Of a stretch of 23,857 bases of DNA, positions 15,859 to 22,765 are shown piece after piece. This stretch comes from a virus. The stretch covers positions 1-23,857 of the IMG/VR virus record IMGVR_UViG_3300010970_000148. One strand, written 5' to 3'. The stretch's first letter is position 1. The number at the start of each line of letters is the position of its first letter. The translations under genes and the position numbers were made by a program. Below the pieces are notes generated by a model. That model saw only the letters and a list, made by a program, of their open reading frames with translations, was not told the DNA's origin and searched no databases.

Positions 15859-17727
15859 TTATATCTCGCAACCGCCGGCGGTGCAAGCCAAGGTCTGAGC
15901 GCCTTCAACGTTGTCTGTGTTCTCAGCAAACGCGGCCCAGTTGATTGTTGGCATTTGCGCCAACAGTCGGTCGTAGTCCTCCTTGGTGCACTCCTCGTAG
16001 GGCGCCTGTCTGTACGTGCCGCCGTCGTGGGGCAAGAACGACACACCAGACATTTCGTCAAAGTGGTCCCAAACAAACGCGCCGACCTTTGGCCACTCGC
16101 TCTCTTTGACCGAGATGGTCACAGAGGGCTTGTGCTCACACCAGTGGCGCTGATACGCCAACCAGAGGCCCAAGTGCTTGATTGCGTCAATGTCGTCACG
16201 TGTGGTCAAGCCCTCTGGCGCCTTCTGTGGGAAGCTGAACACGACCGTGTTGTTGGGCTTCATCACGCATGGCTCGTTGGGGATGCCTTGGGAAATCAAG
16301 AACTGTGACAGTGGGTCCTTCATGTCACCGCGCACGCGGCGGATGTAGTAGGGCGAGTGGCGTGGGTGGATGCCGCTTGCTGTGTCTGTCAACTGGCTCA
16401 CAGTACCGCTAGGCTTAACGGCCGTGATGGCTGTTGAGCGTGGGATACCGAGCAAATCGGCGAACTCGGCGTTGGCCTCTTCAGCCACCAAGCGCAACTG
16501 GGGCAACCACAATGCGGCGCCGTTTATATCGCTTGTAACCTTGTGGTCGTAGATGCCGGTCAATGACACGCCCAACAAACGCTCTTCCTCGGTGTTGCGT
16601 TGCCAGACCTTACGCAGGTACGGGAAGTGCGTGAACGTGGCTTGGATGGTGCCCAAAATGGCCGCCATGCGCACCTTCTGCTTCAGGCTCTCCAGTGTGT
16701 CCTCTGGGCGCACCATGACCTCTGTCAGGTTACAGAACTGGTAGGGGCGCAGGATGATCTCACTGCAGGGGTTTGTGCCGAACTCGTAGTTGGGGTCACG
16801 CTTGCCGTACTTGGCCACAGCGGCCTTGGCGGCCTCGCGGTTGAAAATACCGCGCTCACCAGAGTGGCTGTTGTACAGGGACGTCCACTCTTCCAAGAAC
16901 GTGCCAACTGTTGGCTTGACGTCGTACACGGCGCTGTTGTTGGCCAGTGCTCGGTGGCCGGCAGTTTCCCACCAGTTACCCGACTTGGCGTGGCGGATGC
17001 GCTCGTCGTTCAGGTCGGACAAAGAGATCATGGCAGAGCGGCGCACGCCACCCACCACAACAACCTCACCAATCTTGCACATCAGGTCGTGGCACTCAAG
17101 CGTGTTCAGCTTGCGGCCCTGTGCGGCCTTGAAGATTTTGATTGTGAAGTGGAACAGGTCAACCAATGGCTCTGGGCCGGATGCACGGCCACCAAAGGTC
17201 TTCAGGGGCGTGCCTGCGGCGCGCACCTTGCTCACGTCCCATTTTGGGATCTCGCCGGCGTACAGGTTGGCTAACAGCAGGCGGTAAGACTTGGCCCAAC
17301 CTTCTTTGCTGTCGTGCACGTTGATGACGTGGTCGGAGTCGAACAGGCGCTCTGGCACTTCCGGCAGTTTGTTGGTGTACTTAGATTCCACAGAGAAGCC
17401 GACACCCGTACCACAGAGCAGGATGAACATGGCTTCGTCGAACGACTTGACGTCGTCAACAGGGAGGTAAGAGCAGTTGTATACGCAGGTGTTGTCACGG
17501 TCGGCGGCTTTTCCAGAGGTCATCATGGCGCGCATTGACGGCATGATGTGATGGCCAGAGATGGCATTAAAGATGTCTTGCTTCATTGAAGAATCAAGCT
17601 TGGGTGTCTTGTTAAAAACATAGTCCACATAGCGGGCTACAGTTTCGTTCCAGTCCTCACGTCGATTTTGATCTGGCATGAACTTAGCATAGCGGCTCTT
17701 GTGGATGTATTGTTGGTATTGGTTCAT
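15859..17727 (-). CDS. nrdJ: Class II adenosylcobalamin-dependent ribonucleoside-triphosphate reductase
   Basis: A 622-residue monomeric (RTPR-type) ribonucleotide reductase that makes dNTPs for phage replication. Relative to the ATG at 17727, it shows N-C85-S, the catalytic GTNPC321SEI (thiyl Cys321, Glu323), QFC332NL as partner of the Cys85 disulfide, KPSGTVSQL, and a C-terminal C615-x4-C620 relay pair at the very end. These match the five functional cysteines of the Lactobacillus enzyme. No NrdB partner is needed. It is shorter than the Lactobacillus protein (about 739). A GTG at 17763 would add 12 residues, but it lies in the loop of the upstream hairpin and the extension would run through that hairpin's T-run, so I reject it. 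No good Shine-Dalgarno precedes the ATG. Confidence 0.93.
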   Translation of the reverse strand: MNQYQQYIHKSRYAKFMPDQNRREDWNETVARYVDYVFNKTPKLDSSMKQDIFNAISGHHIMPSMRAMMTSGKAADRDNTCVYNCSYLPVDDVKSFDEAMFILLCGTGVGFSVESKYTNKLPEVPERLFDSDHVINVHDSKEGWAKSYRLLLANLYAGEIPKWDVSKVRAAGTPLKTFGGRASGPEPLVDLFHFTIKIFKAAQGRKLNTLECHDLMCKIGEVVVVGGVRRSAMISLSDLNDERIRHAKSGNWWETAGHRALANNSAVYDVKPTVGTFLEEWTSLYNSHSGERGIFNREAAKAAVAKYGKRDPNYEFGTNPCSEIILRPYQFCNLTEVMVRPEDTLESLKQKVRMAAILGTIQATFTHFPYLRKVWQRNTEEERLLGVSLTGIYDHKVTSDINGAALWLPQLRLVAEEANAEFADLLGIPRSTAITAVKPSGTVSQLTDTASGIHPRHSPYYIRRVRGDMKDPLSQFLISQGIPNEPCVMKPNNTVVFSFPQKAPEGLTTRDDIDAIKHLGLWLAYQRHWCEHKPSVTISVKESEWPKVGAFVWDHFDEMSGVSFLPHDGGTYRQAPYEECTKEDYDRLLAQMPTINWAAFAENTDNVEGAQTLACTAGGCEI

Positions 17728-17751
17728 TTTATGGTGATAAATTTTAGAGAC

Positions 17752-17777
17752 AAAAAAGCCCACACGTGAGCATGGGC
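17752..17777 (-). terminator. Terminator after the 59-residue gene
   Basis: Minus strand GCCCA-(10-base loop)-TGGGC is followed directly by six T. It lies between the stop of the 59-residue gene (17799) and the RNR ATG (17727). The stem is only five pairs, so it may be leaky. Its position also shows that the RNR cannot sensibly start at the upstream GTG. Confidence 0.6.
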
Positions 17778-17798
17778 GCGGGTACAGCAGGGTAGTGG

Positions 17799-17978
17799 TT
17801 ACTCTGCTGTTGGTTCTTCGGTTTCTTCAGCGGCTTTCGCGGCTTCCAAAGCTTCAGCTTGGGGTCGGCCTTGGTCAACAATGGCCATGATGGTCATGTT
17901 CACGTCAGCAAATGGGAGCTTGCCCAACAACATCAAAATGTGGTTGACTTCGTCAACAGAGAATTCAAGTTTGATCAT
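17799..17978 (-). CDS. 59-residue acidic phage protein, function unknown
   Basis: ATG at 17978 to TAA at 17799 encodes MIKLEFSVDEVNHILMLLGK, then LPFADVNMTIMAIVDQG and an Ala/Glu-rich acidic tail ending EETEEPTAE. The first 40 residues look like a compact helix-rich domain and the tail is disordered. The frame is well placed between two hairpins, ahead of the RNR gene. I recognise the general pattern as a small protein common in phages but know no function. There is no clear ribosome binding site before the ATG. No ATG lies upstream in frame before the palindromic terminator. Confidence 0.72.
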   Translation of the reverse strand: MIKLEFSVDEVNHILMLLGKLPFADVNMTIMAIVDQGRPQAEALEAAKAAEETEEPTAE

Positions 17979-18001
17979 GATAAATGTTCAGTATATTAAA
18001 C

Positions 18002-18033
18002 AAAATTGGGTTGTAGCTTATAAGCTACAACCC
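18002..18033 (-). terminator. 26-bp perfect palindrome, probable terminator of the SSB gene
   Basis: GGGTTGTAGCTTA at 18008-18020 is followed immediately by its exact reverse complement to 18033, giving 13-bp arms with no spacer. On the minus strand AATTTTGTTT follows. It lies ten bases after the stop of the DUF2815 gene. As RNA it would form a strong hairpin with a weak U-tract. A dimeric-protein operator is the alternative. Confidence 0.7.
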
Positions 18034-18042
18034 CCTACCTAC

Positions 18043-18558
18043 TTAGACCGCGAAGTCAGAGGCGGCAGAAGAACCACCACCCAAACGCTCACCATCTTCC
18101 AACTTTTGCAAGTTGTTCAAACCGCAGGCAATGCCCTTGGAGCCTTGTTGGTTGTACGCGTAGAACGTCAAAGACGCTCTGCCGTAGCAACCAGAGTACA
18201 CCTCGTCGGGGTCAAGGATTGGGTTTAGATCAGCATCCACAACACCGGGCTTTTGGTGCGTGTTGGCGTTAATGAAATAAGAGTTTGCGTACGCAGGATC
18301 ATCCTTCTCCGTGTCTCCGTCACGCAAACCGCCTTTAAGGTTTTTAGGGATTGTCCCGCCAAAAACTGAAGCATTTGCCGCTTTGGCTCTTTCAAAAGCC
18401 GCATTGATTCGGTCAATGGTATCCTTATCTTTTTTATCGATAATGATAGACACAGAAAACTTAGGCGTCATTCCCTCTTCCATTGCAACGGCTTTAAACA
18501 CGTGAACAAAAGAAAAACGAACTTTATTGGTAACCACTTTTTCAACGATTTTGGCCAT
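18043..18558 (-). CDS. ssb: Single-stranded DNA-binding protein, DUF2815 (Enc34-type)
   Basis: A 171-residue protein with the DUF2815 pattern: VRFSFVHVFKAVAMEEG near the start, KFSVSIIIDKKDKDTIDRI, an insertion with LKGGLRDGDTEKDDPAY, and a C-terminal OB-fold segment DPDEVYSGCYGRASLTFYAY...GIACGLNNLQKLEDGERLGG. The founding structure, from phage Enc34, shows an OB-fold ssDNA-binding protein. It would coat single strands during replication and recombination. The usual acidic C-terminal tip is modest here (SDFAV). AAGGAGG sits seven bases before the ATG, the strongest ribosome binding site in the cluster, which fits a highly expressed SSB. It is flanked by hairpins and by an 8-bp repeat in its leader. 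Confidence 0.88.
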   Translation of the reverse strand: MAKIVEKVVTNKVRFSFVHVFKAVAMEEGMTPKFSVSIIIDKKDKDTIDRINAAFERAKAANASVFGGTIPKNLKGGLRDGDTEKDDPAYANSYFINANTHQKPGVVDADLNPILDPDEVYSGCYGRASLTFYAYNQQGSKGIACGLNNLQKLEDGERLGGGSSAASDFAV

Positions 18559-18571
18559 CTTGGCCTCCTTT

Positions 18572-18594
18572 TTAGCTTGTTAGCTTGTTAGCTT
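18572..18594 (-). repeat. Triple 8-bp repeat in the SSB leader
   Basis: TTAGCTTG occurs three times in tandem (the last lacks one base) at 18572-18594, read as AAGCTAAC units on the minus strand. It lies immediately upstream of the AAGGAGG site of the SSB gene. It may be a small protein- or RNA-binding site, or slippage; its role is unknown. Confidence 0.85.
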
Positions 18595-18623
18595 AAATGA
18601 GAGCACTTTAAAATAGGCGGCTC

Positions 18624-19748
18624 TCAAGACCCAAACTCTTCCTTCAACTTCGAGGGCACCAGTTTTGGTTCCCCTGCCGGCTTGACAATCAGGTCACCAA
18701 GAATTTCTTGGAGGTGCCCTTTGCCTACCTGCTTTTCTAATTGTGCCACAGATTTCAAACTGGGTTCGGTGAATATATCACTAAATCCGGCTTTCTGCAA
18801 CTTTTTCGCCGCATCCTCTTGCGCCTCAATTTTACGATTTGTGCTTGACTGCCCCAACTCGTAACCTGTAGGCACTATGCCATGGTCCGTGGCCTGTGTC
18901 AACATATACCCTTCAACATCTGCCAACCACTTGCGTGTCTTGGAAGCGTCCTTGAGTACCTTTGCCAACTCGCTGTCGGACAAGAGTGATGGCGCCTTGA
19001 AATCGGCCGCCGCCGCGACATTGTTGAAGTCCGCTCGGGCTCGGCACTGGGCCTTGGCTCGACAGAACTGACAATGATCTCCCGCCACAAAATCCCCTTG
19101 GCCGGCATACGCCTTCTTGGCCTTGGGTTTAACTACATGCTCGGCCCAATCTTGCAAACTGTCTAGCGTCACCGTTTCGGTGGTGATGCTGTCCAGTCGG
19201 GGTTGGTGAATTGTATATTCGACGTGGGTGATGTTTGGGTGGGCGTCTTTGTACTTGTACCAACCACCAAGGCCGTACAGCCTCAGTTGTGGGTTGTCCG
19301 CGGCGTCCACTGCAACTCCCTTGCCGAATTTAAGATCAATCACGCGAACTTTGTTCTCGCTCATGATAACCACGTCGGCCGTGCCGAAGCCGTCTGGCAC
19401 CCACTCGCTGAAGTCCACCCGTTGCTCAAAGTAAGGGGTATCCCCCTCACCAATCTGCGAACGAACGTAGAGCACGTAGTTGTCCACGTGCGCCTCGAAG
19501 TCCTCGTCGTAGTAGGGTGTCGCCTTGACCTCTGCAATGGCCTCGTTGTACTCCTTGGCCGTCATCTGACCGAAATGACGGCGTAGCTTGGCCTCTGCCA
19601 TAGTGTGGGCTGTGGTGCCCTCTTGGCTGAAGTCAAACGCGCCGGATTTTCGTTTAGGTTCGGGGAGTACGGCCTCTAGTCGCGCGCTTGGTGTACAAGA
19701 CATCCAACGCTTGGACCCTGAGGCACTGAGTAGTGCATGTGCTGTGAT
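18624..19748 (-). CDS. DUF2800 Cas4/RecB-like nuclease, non-standard start
   Basis: A PD-(D/E)XK nuclease of the DUF2800 group, likely with an Fe-S cluster. If it starts at the ATC at 19748, it has 374 residues: AHALLSASGSKRWMSC (Cys18), EGTTAH, GTAD125VV, VID138LK140FG, QLRLYG (Gln154), and C226-x2-C229-x5-C235, the Cas4-type cysteine layout. Good motifs upstream of the first usual start (ATG 19703) show that the true N-terminus lies there, and AAAGGAG is six bases before the ATC. No ATG, GTG or TTG is available. Either ATC initiates, or one base was misread (ATG to ATC). It is followed by the SSB gene; a recombination or end-processing role is likely. Confidence 0.85.
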   Translation of the reverse strand: MTAHALLSASGSKRWMSCTPSARLEAVLPEPKRKSGAFDFSQEGTTAHTMAEAKLRRHFGQMTAKEYNEAIAEVKATPYYDEDFEAHVDNYVLYVRSQIGEGDTPYFEQRVDFSEWVPDGFGTADVVIMSENKVRVIDLKFGKGVAVDAADNPQLRLYGLGGWYKYKDAHPNITHVEYTIHQPRLDSITTETVTLDSLQDWAEHVVKPKAKKAYAGQGDFVAGDHCQFCRAKAQCRARADFNNVAAAADFKAPSLLSDSELAKVLKDASKTRKWLADVEGYMLTQATDHGIVPTGYELGQSSTNRKIEAQEDAAKKLQKAGFSDIFTEPSLKSVAQLEKQVGKGHLQEILGDLIVKPAGEPKLVPSKLKEEFGS

Positions 19749-19754
19749 GATGCT

Positions 19755-19761
19755 CTCCTTT
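19755..19761 (-). promoter_or_regulatory. Ribosome binding site deciding the DUF2800 start
   Basis: AAAGGAG on the minus strand at 19755-19761 lies three and six bases before two successive ATC codons and about 50 bases before the first ATG. The conserved N-terminus begins right after it, so initiation must occur here. Confidence 0.7.
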
Positions 19762-19772
19762 ATACAAAGGTG

Positions 19773-19794
19773 AAAAAAGCCCCGTGAGGGGCTT
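19773..19794 (-). terminator. Rho-independent terminator after the HTH/TerS-like gene
   Basis: Minus strand AAGCCCC-TCAC-GGGGCTT is a perfect 7-bp stem with a tetraloop, and the T-run continues to six T. It lies 40 bases after the stop of the TerS-like gene. This is the clearest terminator in the cluster. Confidence 0.88.
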
Positions 19795-19833
19795 ACGAAA
19801 TGTCGGCACTTATTGCTAAGTACCGACAGTTTG

Positions 19834-20223
19834 TTACGCCGCTTTTTTAAGCGCCGTAATTAGGTCGGTAACTGCACCAGAAAAATCCAACACGACGTCG
19901 GCCTTGACTTCAAGCTTGCTGTTCTTGTCGTCACGGTAGTCCGAGGGAAACTGTCCTCTCAATGCGATCTCAGCCACCCTGCTGTTAAAGGCCTTGTTCT
20001 CCACGTTGGCAAGCAACTGGGTTTCCCAGTAAGCCTGTGAGTGGGTGATGGCCATGTCCAGTGCTTCAGCGAACTCTGGGTGGTTTTTCTTAAAAGTCTG
20101 CGCGGCTGTGGAACTGATTCCGACGCTTGCAAACATCATTTTTTGGGACGCGCCTACCTTGCCCAACTCTATCAGTTGGTCGCACATCTCCGGTTTGAAC
20201 TCGTATTTGGATTTGGTTGCCAT
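19834..20223 (-). CDS. Terminase small subunit-like HTH protein
   Basis: A 129-residue protein with an N-terminal helix-turn-helix: YEFKPEMCDQLIELGKVGAS, FASVGISSTAAQTFKKNHPEF (about residues 24-50), then AITHSQAYWETQLL, NKAFNSRVAEIAL and QFPSDYRDD. This is the pattern of phage small terminase subunits that bind the packaging site (an early Lys/Pro start, an HTH with W/F at the recognition helix, then the NR..YRD block). It sits among replication genes rather than next to a large terminase, so a generic DNA-binding regulator is a fair alternative. AAGGTAA lies six bases before the ATG. The promoter-like motif copy 2 and a 7-bp hairpin lie upstream. Confidence 0.65.
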   Translation of the reverse strand: MATKSKYEFKPEMCDQLIELGKVGASQKMMFASVGISSTAAQTFKKNHPEFAEALDMAITHSQAYWETQLLANVENKAFNSRVAEIALRGQFPSDYRDDKNSKLEVKADVVLDFSGAVTDLITALKKAA

Positions 20224-20240
20224 GGTGTTACCTTATATTC

Positions 20241-20258
20241 AAGGCCTAAAAAGGCCTT
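20241..20258 (-). other. AAGGCCT hairpin at the 5' end of the TerS-like transcript
   Basis: AAGGCCT-AAAA-AGGCCTT is a perfect 7-bp stem and tetraloop at 20241-20258. If the neighbouring promoter-like motif starts RNA at its GG, this stem would be close to the mRNA 5' end, ahead of the ribosome binding site. No U-tract follows. It may stabilise the message. Confidence 0.6.
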
Positions 20259-20276
20259 TCCTATATAGAATTACCC
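20258..20276 (-). promoter_or_regulatory. Promoter-like motif copy 2 (phage RNA polymerase type)
   Basis: GGGTAATTCTATATAGGAA on the minus strand matches the plus-strand copy at 2550-2568 at 18 of 19 bases. It begins in the last codons (GGG TAA) of the 63-residue gene and ends just before the hairpin. TATAGG aligns with the initiation region of T7/SP6-type promoters. The role is inferred from the shared sequence and from its position ahead of the TerS-like gene. Confidence 0.45.
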
Positions 20277-20462
20277 ATTTTGCGAGGGCTTTTCGACCCT
20301 CTGAACCTGAGTATTTGAGTCGCGGATCTGGGCGCGGGCCTTGGCCTCACGTAAAGCCTCGTTTACAACCAATCGCGTCACCGCTCCGGCCATTTCCATG
20401 GCTCGTTGGTCTTTTGTTTTTACGCCCAAGTTTGCTAATAAATTTGTTGCTTCATTTGCCAT
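20271..20462 (-). CDS. 63-residue basic helical protein, function unknown
   Basis: A short protein with a long amphipathic Arg/Ala/Glu helix (about residues 18-48) and a polar tail. Its ATG overlaps the stop of the upstream 64-residue gene (TAATG), and AAAGGA lies eight bases before the start. No family is recognised. Its last codons overlap the promoter-like motif. Confidence 0.72.
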   Translation of the reverse strand: MANEATNLLANLGVKTKDQRAMEMAGAVTRLVVNEALREAKARAQIRDSNTQVQRVEKPSQNG

Positions 20463-20656
20463 TATGCTAATCCTTTAGTTTGCTGTTCACGAAACCTGCG
20501 TAAATCCCGCAGTATGAAATCACACTCGTCTTCGTTCTCGAAGTGCCAGATTGACAGCACGTCTTGATCTTTCTCGAACATGGGTTGCTTGGTGTCAATC
20601 TGGATGTCTATGGTCGGCCATCCTTGCTTGACGTACTCTATTATATATCCCGTCAC
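20462..20656 (-). CDS. 64-residue acidic protein, function unknown, GTG start
   Basis: A GTG at 20656 starts this frame; AAAGGAG sits eight bases upstream and GTGA overlaps the stop of the sigma-like gene, which decides the start. The protein has a Trp/Ile-rich first half (GYIIEYVKQGWPTIDIQI) and an acidic second half with FENEDECDFILRDLRRF. There is no catalytic motif and no membrane segment. It lies between the sigma-like and the 63-residue genes, in a chain of coupled small genes. Confidence 0.72.
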   Translation of the reverse strand: MTGYIIEYVKQGWPTIDIQIDTKQPMFEKDQDVLSIWHFENEDECDFILRDLRRFREQQTKGLA

Positions 20657-20949
20657 AATTTTAACTCCTTTCGTATCTTATTGATTGCCGCGCTGTAGTG
20701 GTATCTCCAATACTTCTGGGTAACCGCTAAGTCGTGGTAGTTGTATCCCGCTAAATGCGCCTCAATGATTTCCCTCTGCTGTGGGGTCAGCTTCTCGGCC
20801 ACGACGTTGTACACGTCTTGGATGGTGTCTGGGCCCCACGGCGCCCACCCTGCGCCGCCAGTGGTAGGTTCTGAGGACGAATCCTCGTGCTCAAGAGGAT
20901 CCGGCTCTTCGTCTGAAAGGCGGCGAATTGTGGCGTTGATTTTGATCAT
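20653..20949 (-). CDS. Sigma-70 region 4-like HTH protein
   Basis: A 98-residue protein. The first half is acidic and disordered (EEPDPLEHEDSSSEP), followed by a Gly/Trp stretch. The second half has LTPQQREIIEAHLAGYNYHD (residues 54-73), then LAVTQKYWRYHYSAAINKIRKEL. This matches the helix-turn-helix of sigma region 4 in pattern (LTPxQRExI...G...DLA...xxxxxxxxxxIRKEL). It lacks sigma region 2, so it cannot act as a complete sigma factor. Possible roles are transcription co-regulation or DNA binding in replication. The ATG overlaps the stop of the helicase gene (ATGA). Confidence 0.7.
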   Translation of the reverse strand: MIKINATIRRLSDEEPDPLEHEDSSSEPTTGGAGWAPWGPDTIQDVYNVVAEKLTPQQREIIEAHLAGYNYHDLAVTQKYWRYHYSAAINKIRKELKL

Positions 20950-22283
20950 TGAAGTTTTAAGGCGTTCATTAACGCATTTTGCATGTCGATCTTCCCTTCT
21001 AGCACATCCATGACCTGACTGTCAATACTTTTTTGCATGGTCAGGTGATGAATAATCACAGGCTTTTCTTGCCCCTGTCTGAACAGGCGCGCGTTGGCTT
21101 GTAGGTAGTCTTCACTGGACCATGGCAGGTCGAACCAGACAATCTGGGCCGTGTCGCCCACGTTGCACTGTAGGTTCAGGCCAATGCCCACGCTCTTGGG
21201 GTGGCAAAGTAGCACTGAGACCTTACCAGAGCGCCATAGGGCGATTGTTTTCTCGTCGTCAGGGTCAAGTAGCACCGCCTCAGGAATCGCGCCCTGAAGC
21301 CGTTTTAGGCTGTGTTTAAAGTTGTAGAACACAATGGTGGGCGTGTCCTCCAACATGTCGGTCAGGTATTCCAGTTTGGTGTCGTGGATGTGGATAACCT
21401 CCTTGGTTTCAGAATAGATAGACCCAGCGGTCATTTGCAACAGCTTGCCTGTGAGCACGCCGGCCGAGGCCGCTGTGAGTGTTTCCTCGTCGACCTCCAC
21501 CACCATATCCTTGCGCATGGTGTTGTAGGCCTGTTTGGGCCCCTTCTCCCACTCAATGGTGTGCACAATGTCCTGACGCTGTGGCATGGTCAGATAATCC
21601 TCCTTGCGCAGGGACACGCAAATGTCCCCGATCAGGGCGTCGATCTGTTCTTTGGCGTTGGGTTTTAACTTCCAACTCCAGACCATGCCGGTCCTACGAT
21701 CTCGGGTGTCTGGCTCGAAGAACTTCTCTTTGTAGGAAGTCATCGATTTCCCGAGTCGTTGGCCCAAATCCAAAATGCCGACTTGGGTCCACAGGTCTAG
21801 GTACGACTTCGGGGTCGGTGTTCCTGTAAGTATGTACCTGTGCTCGAAGTTCTTCAATTGTCCCTTCAAGGTCTTCCATCGTTTCGAGGATGGATTCTTG
21901 AACCTGCTTGACTCGTCGATCACTAATGTTTTCCAACGCGGCAATGAGGCTTGCTCGAACAGCCATACCACGTTCTCGACATTGATCAAATACACGGTCG
22001 AATCGCTCTGCAACGCTTTCAACCTCTCCTGTGGGCTTCCCACAATGAGGGCAAACTTCATCTTCTCGGTGTGCGTCCAATTTCCTGCCTCCTGTTTCCA
22101 AACGTTTTTAACGACGGCCTTTGGTCCAATGATCAGCGTCTTGCCCTCAAGTTGGCTGAGAATTGTCAGGGTTGTTATCGTCTTGCCCAACCCCATGTCC
22201 ATCAGCAGACCCATGTGTGGTTTGGCCTTGCTCTCCCCAACTAGCCGCTGTTGGTAGGGGTGTAAATTTTTTAATGTCAACAT
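20946..22283 (-). CDS. SNF2-family helicase/ATPase
   Basis: A 445-residue superfamily 2 enzyme of the SNF2 type: Q-like start LHPYQQRLV, Walker A MGLGKT (30-35), DESSRFKN (Asp123-Glu124), TGTPTP (153-158), SVGIGLNLQ in motif V, and LQANARLFRQGQ in motif VI. It is small, with no extra domains, as typical of phage copies. It probably remodels protein-DNA complexes or drives fork restart during phage replication. It overlaps the HNH gene at its start (ATGA) and the sigma-like gene at its end (ATGA), so the three are coupled. Confidence 0.93.
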   Translation of the reverse strand: MLTLKNLHPYQQRLVGESKAKPHMGLLMDMGLGKTITTLTILSQLEGKTLIIGPKAVVKNVWKQEAGNWTHTEKMKFALIVGSPQERLKALQSDSTVYLINVENVVWLFEQASLPRWKTLVIDESSRFKNPSSKRWKTLKGQLKNFEHRYILTGTPTPKSYLDLWTQVGILDLGQRLGKSMTSYKEKFFEPDTRDRRTGMVWSWKLKPNAKEQIDALIGDICVSLRKEDYLTMPQRQDIVHTIEWEKGPKQAYNTMRKDMVVEVDEETLTAASAGVLTGKLLQMTAGSIYSETKEVIHIHDTKLEYLTDMLEDTPTIVFYNFKHSLKRLQGAIPEAVLLDPDDEKTIALWRSGKVSVLLCHPKSVGIGLNLQCNVGDTAQIVWFDLPWSSEDYLQANARLFRQGQEKPVIIHHLTMQKSIDSQVMDVLEGKIDMQNALMNALKLQ

Positions 22284-22765
22284 CAGTAGCCTGCTCTTTC
22301 CCTTGCTGTAGCGTCGTTAACAATGCGATGGCGCGTTGGACGAGTGATGTAGGTATTTGCAGGGTCGCCAAGTGGGGGCGGTCGTGCACCTCCATTATTT
22401 ACCTCCTTTATCTTTTCGTGTGTCCAGTCCGCAACCTTGTAAAGGTCCTCTTGGGTTGCGTTGGACTTGATCATGTTTGCTCTGTTACTTAACCACGCCA
22501 CGTTACCTTTAACGTAGCCCTTTTCTGGAATGATGCGGTCCAGACTGGGTGAGTCTGGGCCGCTTACCCCAACAGTACCTGAGTGCCCAAACCCCCAAAG
22601 AATTTTGGTCTTGAAGATTGGGCAGTACTCCGGCGCGATTGCACACAGGTATTTGTGATCCAACTCAAATGGAATACCTGCGGCAGAGGCGCGTCGTTTA
22701 ACGTTGAACATTGTTTTGGCAATGTGGTTGCGCTTCTTGGCTTCGTGTGCTTCGTCGTCAGTCAT
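22283..22765 (-). CDS. HNH-like endonuclease, phage type
   Basis: A 160-residue protein. The block CPIF near residue 48 is followed by SPSLDRIIPEKGYVKGNVAW (73-92) and SNRANMIKSNATQEDL. This is the familiar signature of small phage HNH-type endonucleases that contain a Cys early and the SLDRI...GYV.GNV...N..K block. The classic HH pair is not visible, so the activity is inferred. The C-terminus is a basic tail with PPP. It sits between the VRR-NUC nuclease and the SNF2 helicase, overlapping both by four bases. A role in recombination or packaging-linked cleavage is possible. Confidence 0.75.
   Translation of the reverse strand: MTDDEAHEAKKRNHIAKTMFNVKRRASAAGIPFELDHKYLCAIAPEYCPIFKTKILWGFGHSGTVGVSGPDSPSLDRIIPEKGYVKGNVAWLSNRANMIKSNATQEDLYKVADWTHEKIKEVNNGGARPPPLGDPANTYITRPTRHRIVNDATARERAGY

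Noticed and set aside
17728-17763. GTG start giving 12 extra residues to the RNR
   Set aside because: The GTG lies in the loop of a hairpin and the extension runs through its T-run, so translation from there is unlikely.
18599-18625. Hairpin after the DUF2800 stop
   Set aside because: It has only a 6-bp stem with a 15-base loop and no T-run, so too weak to call.
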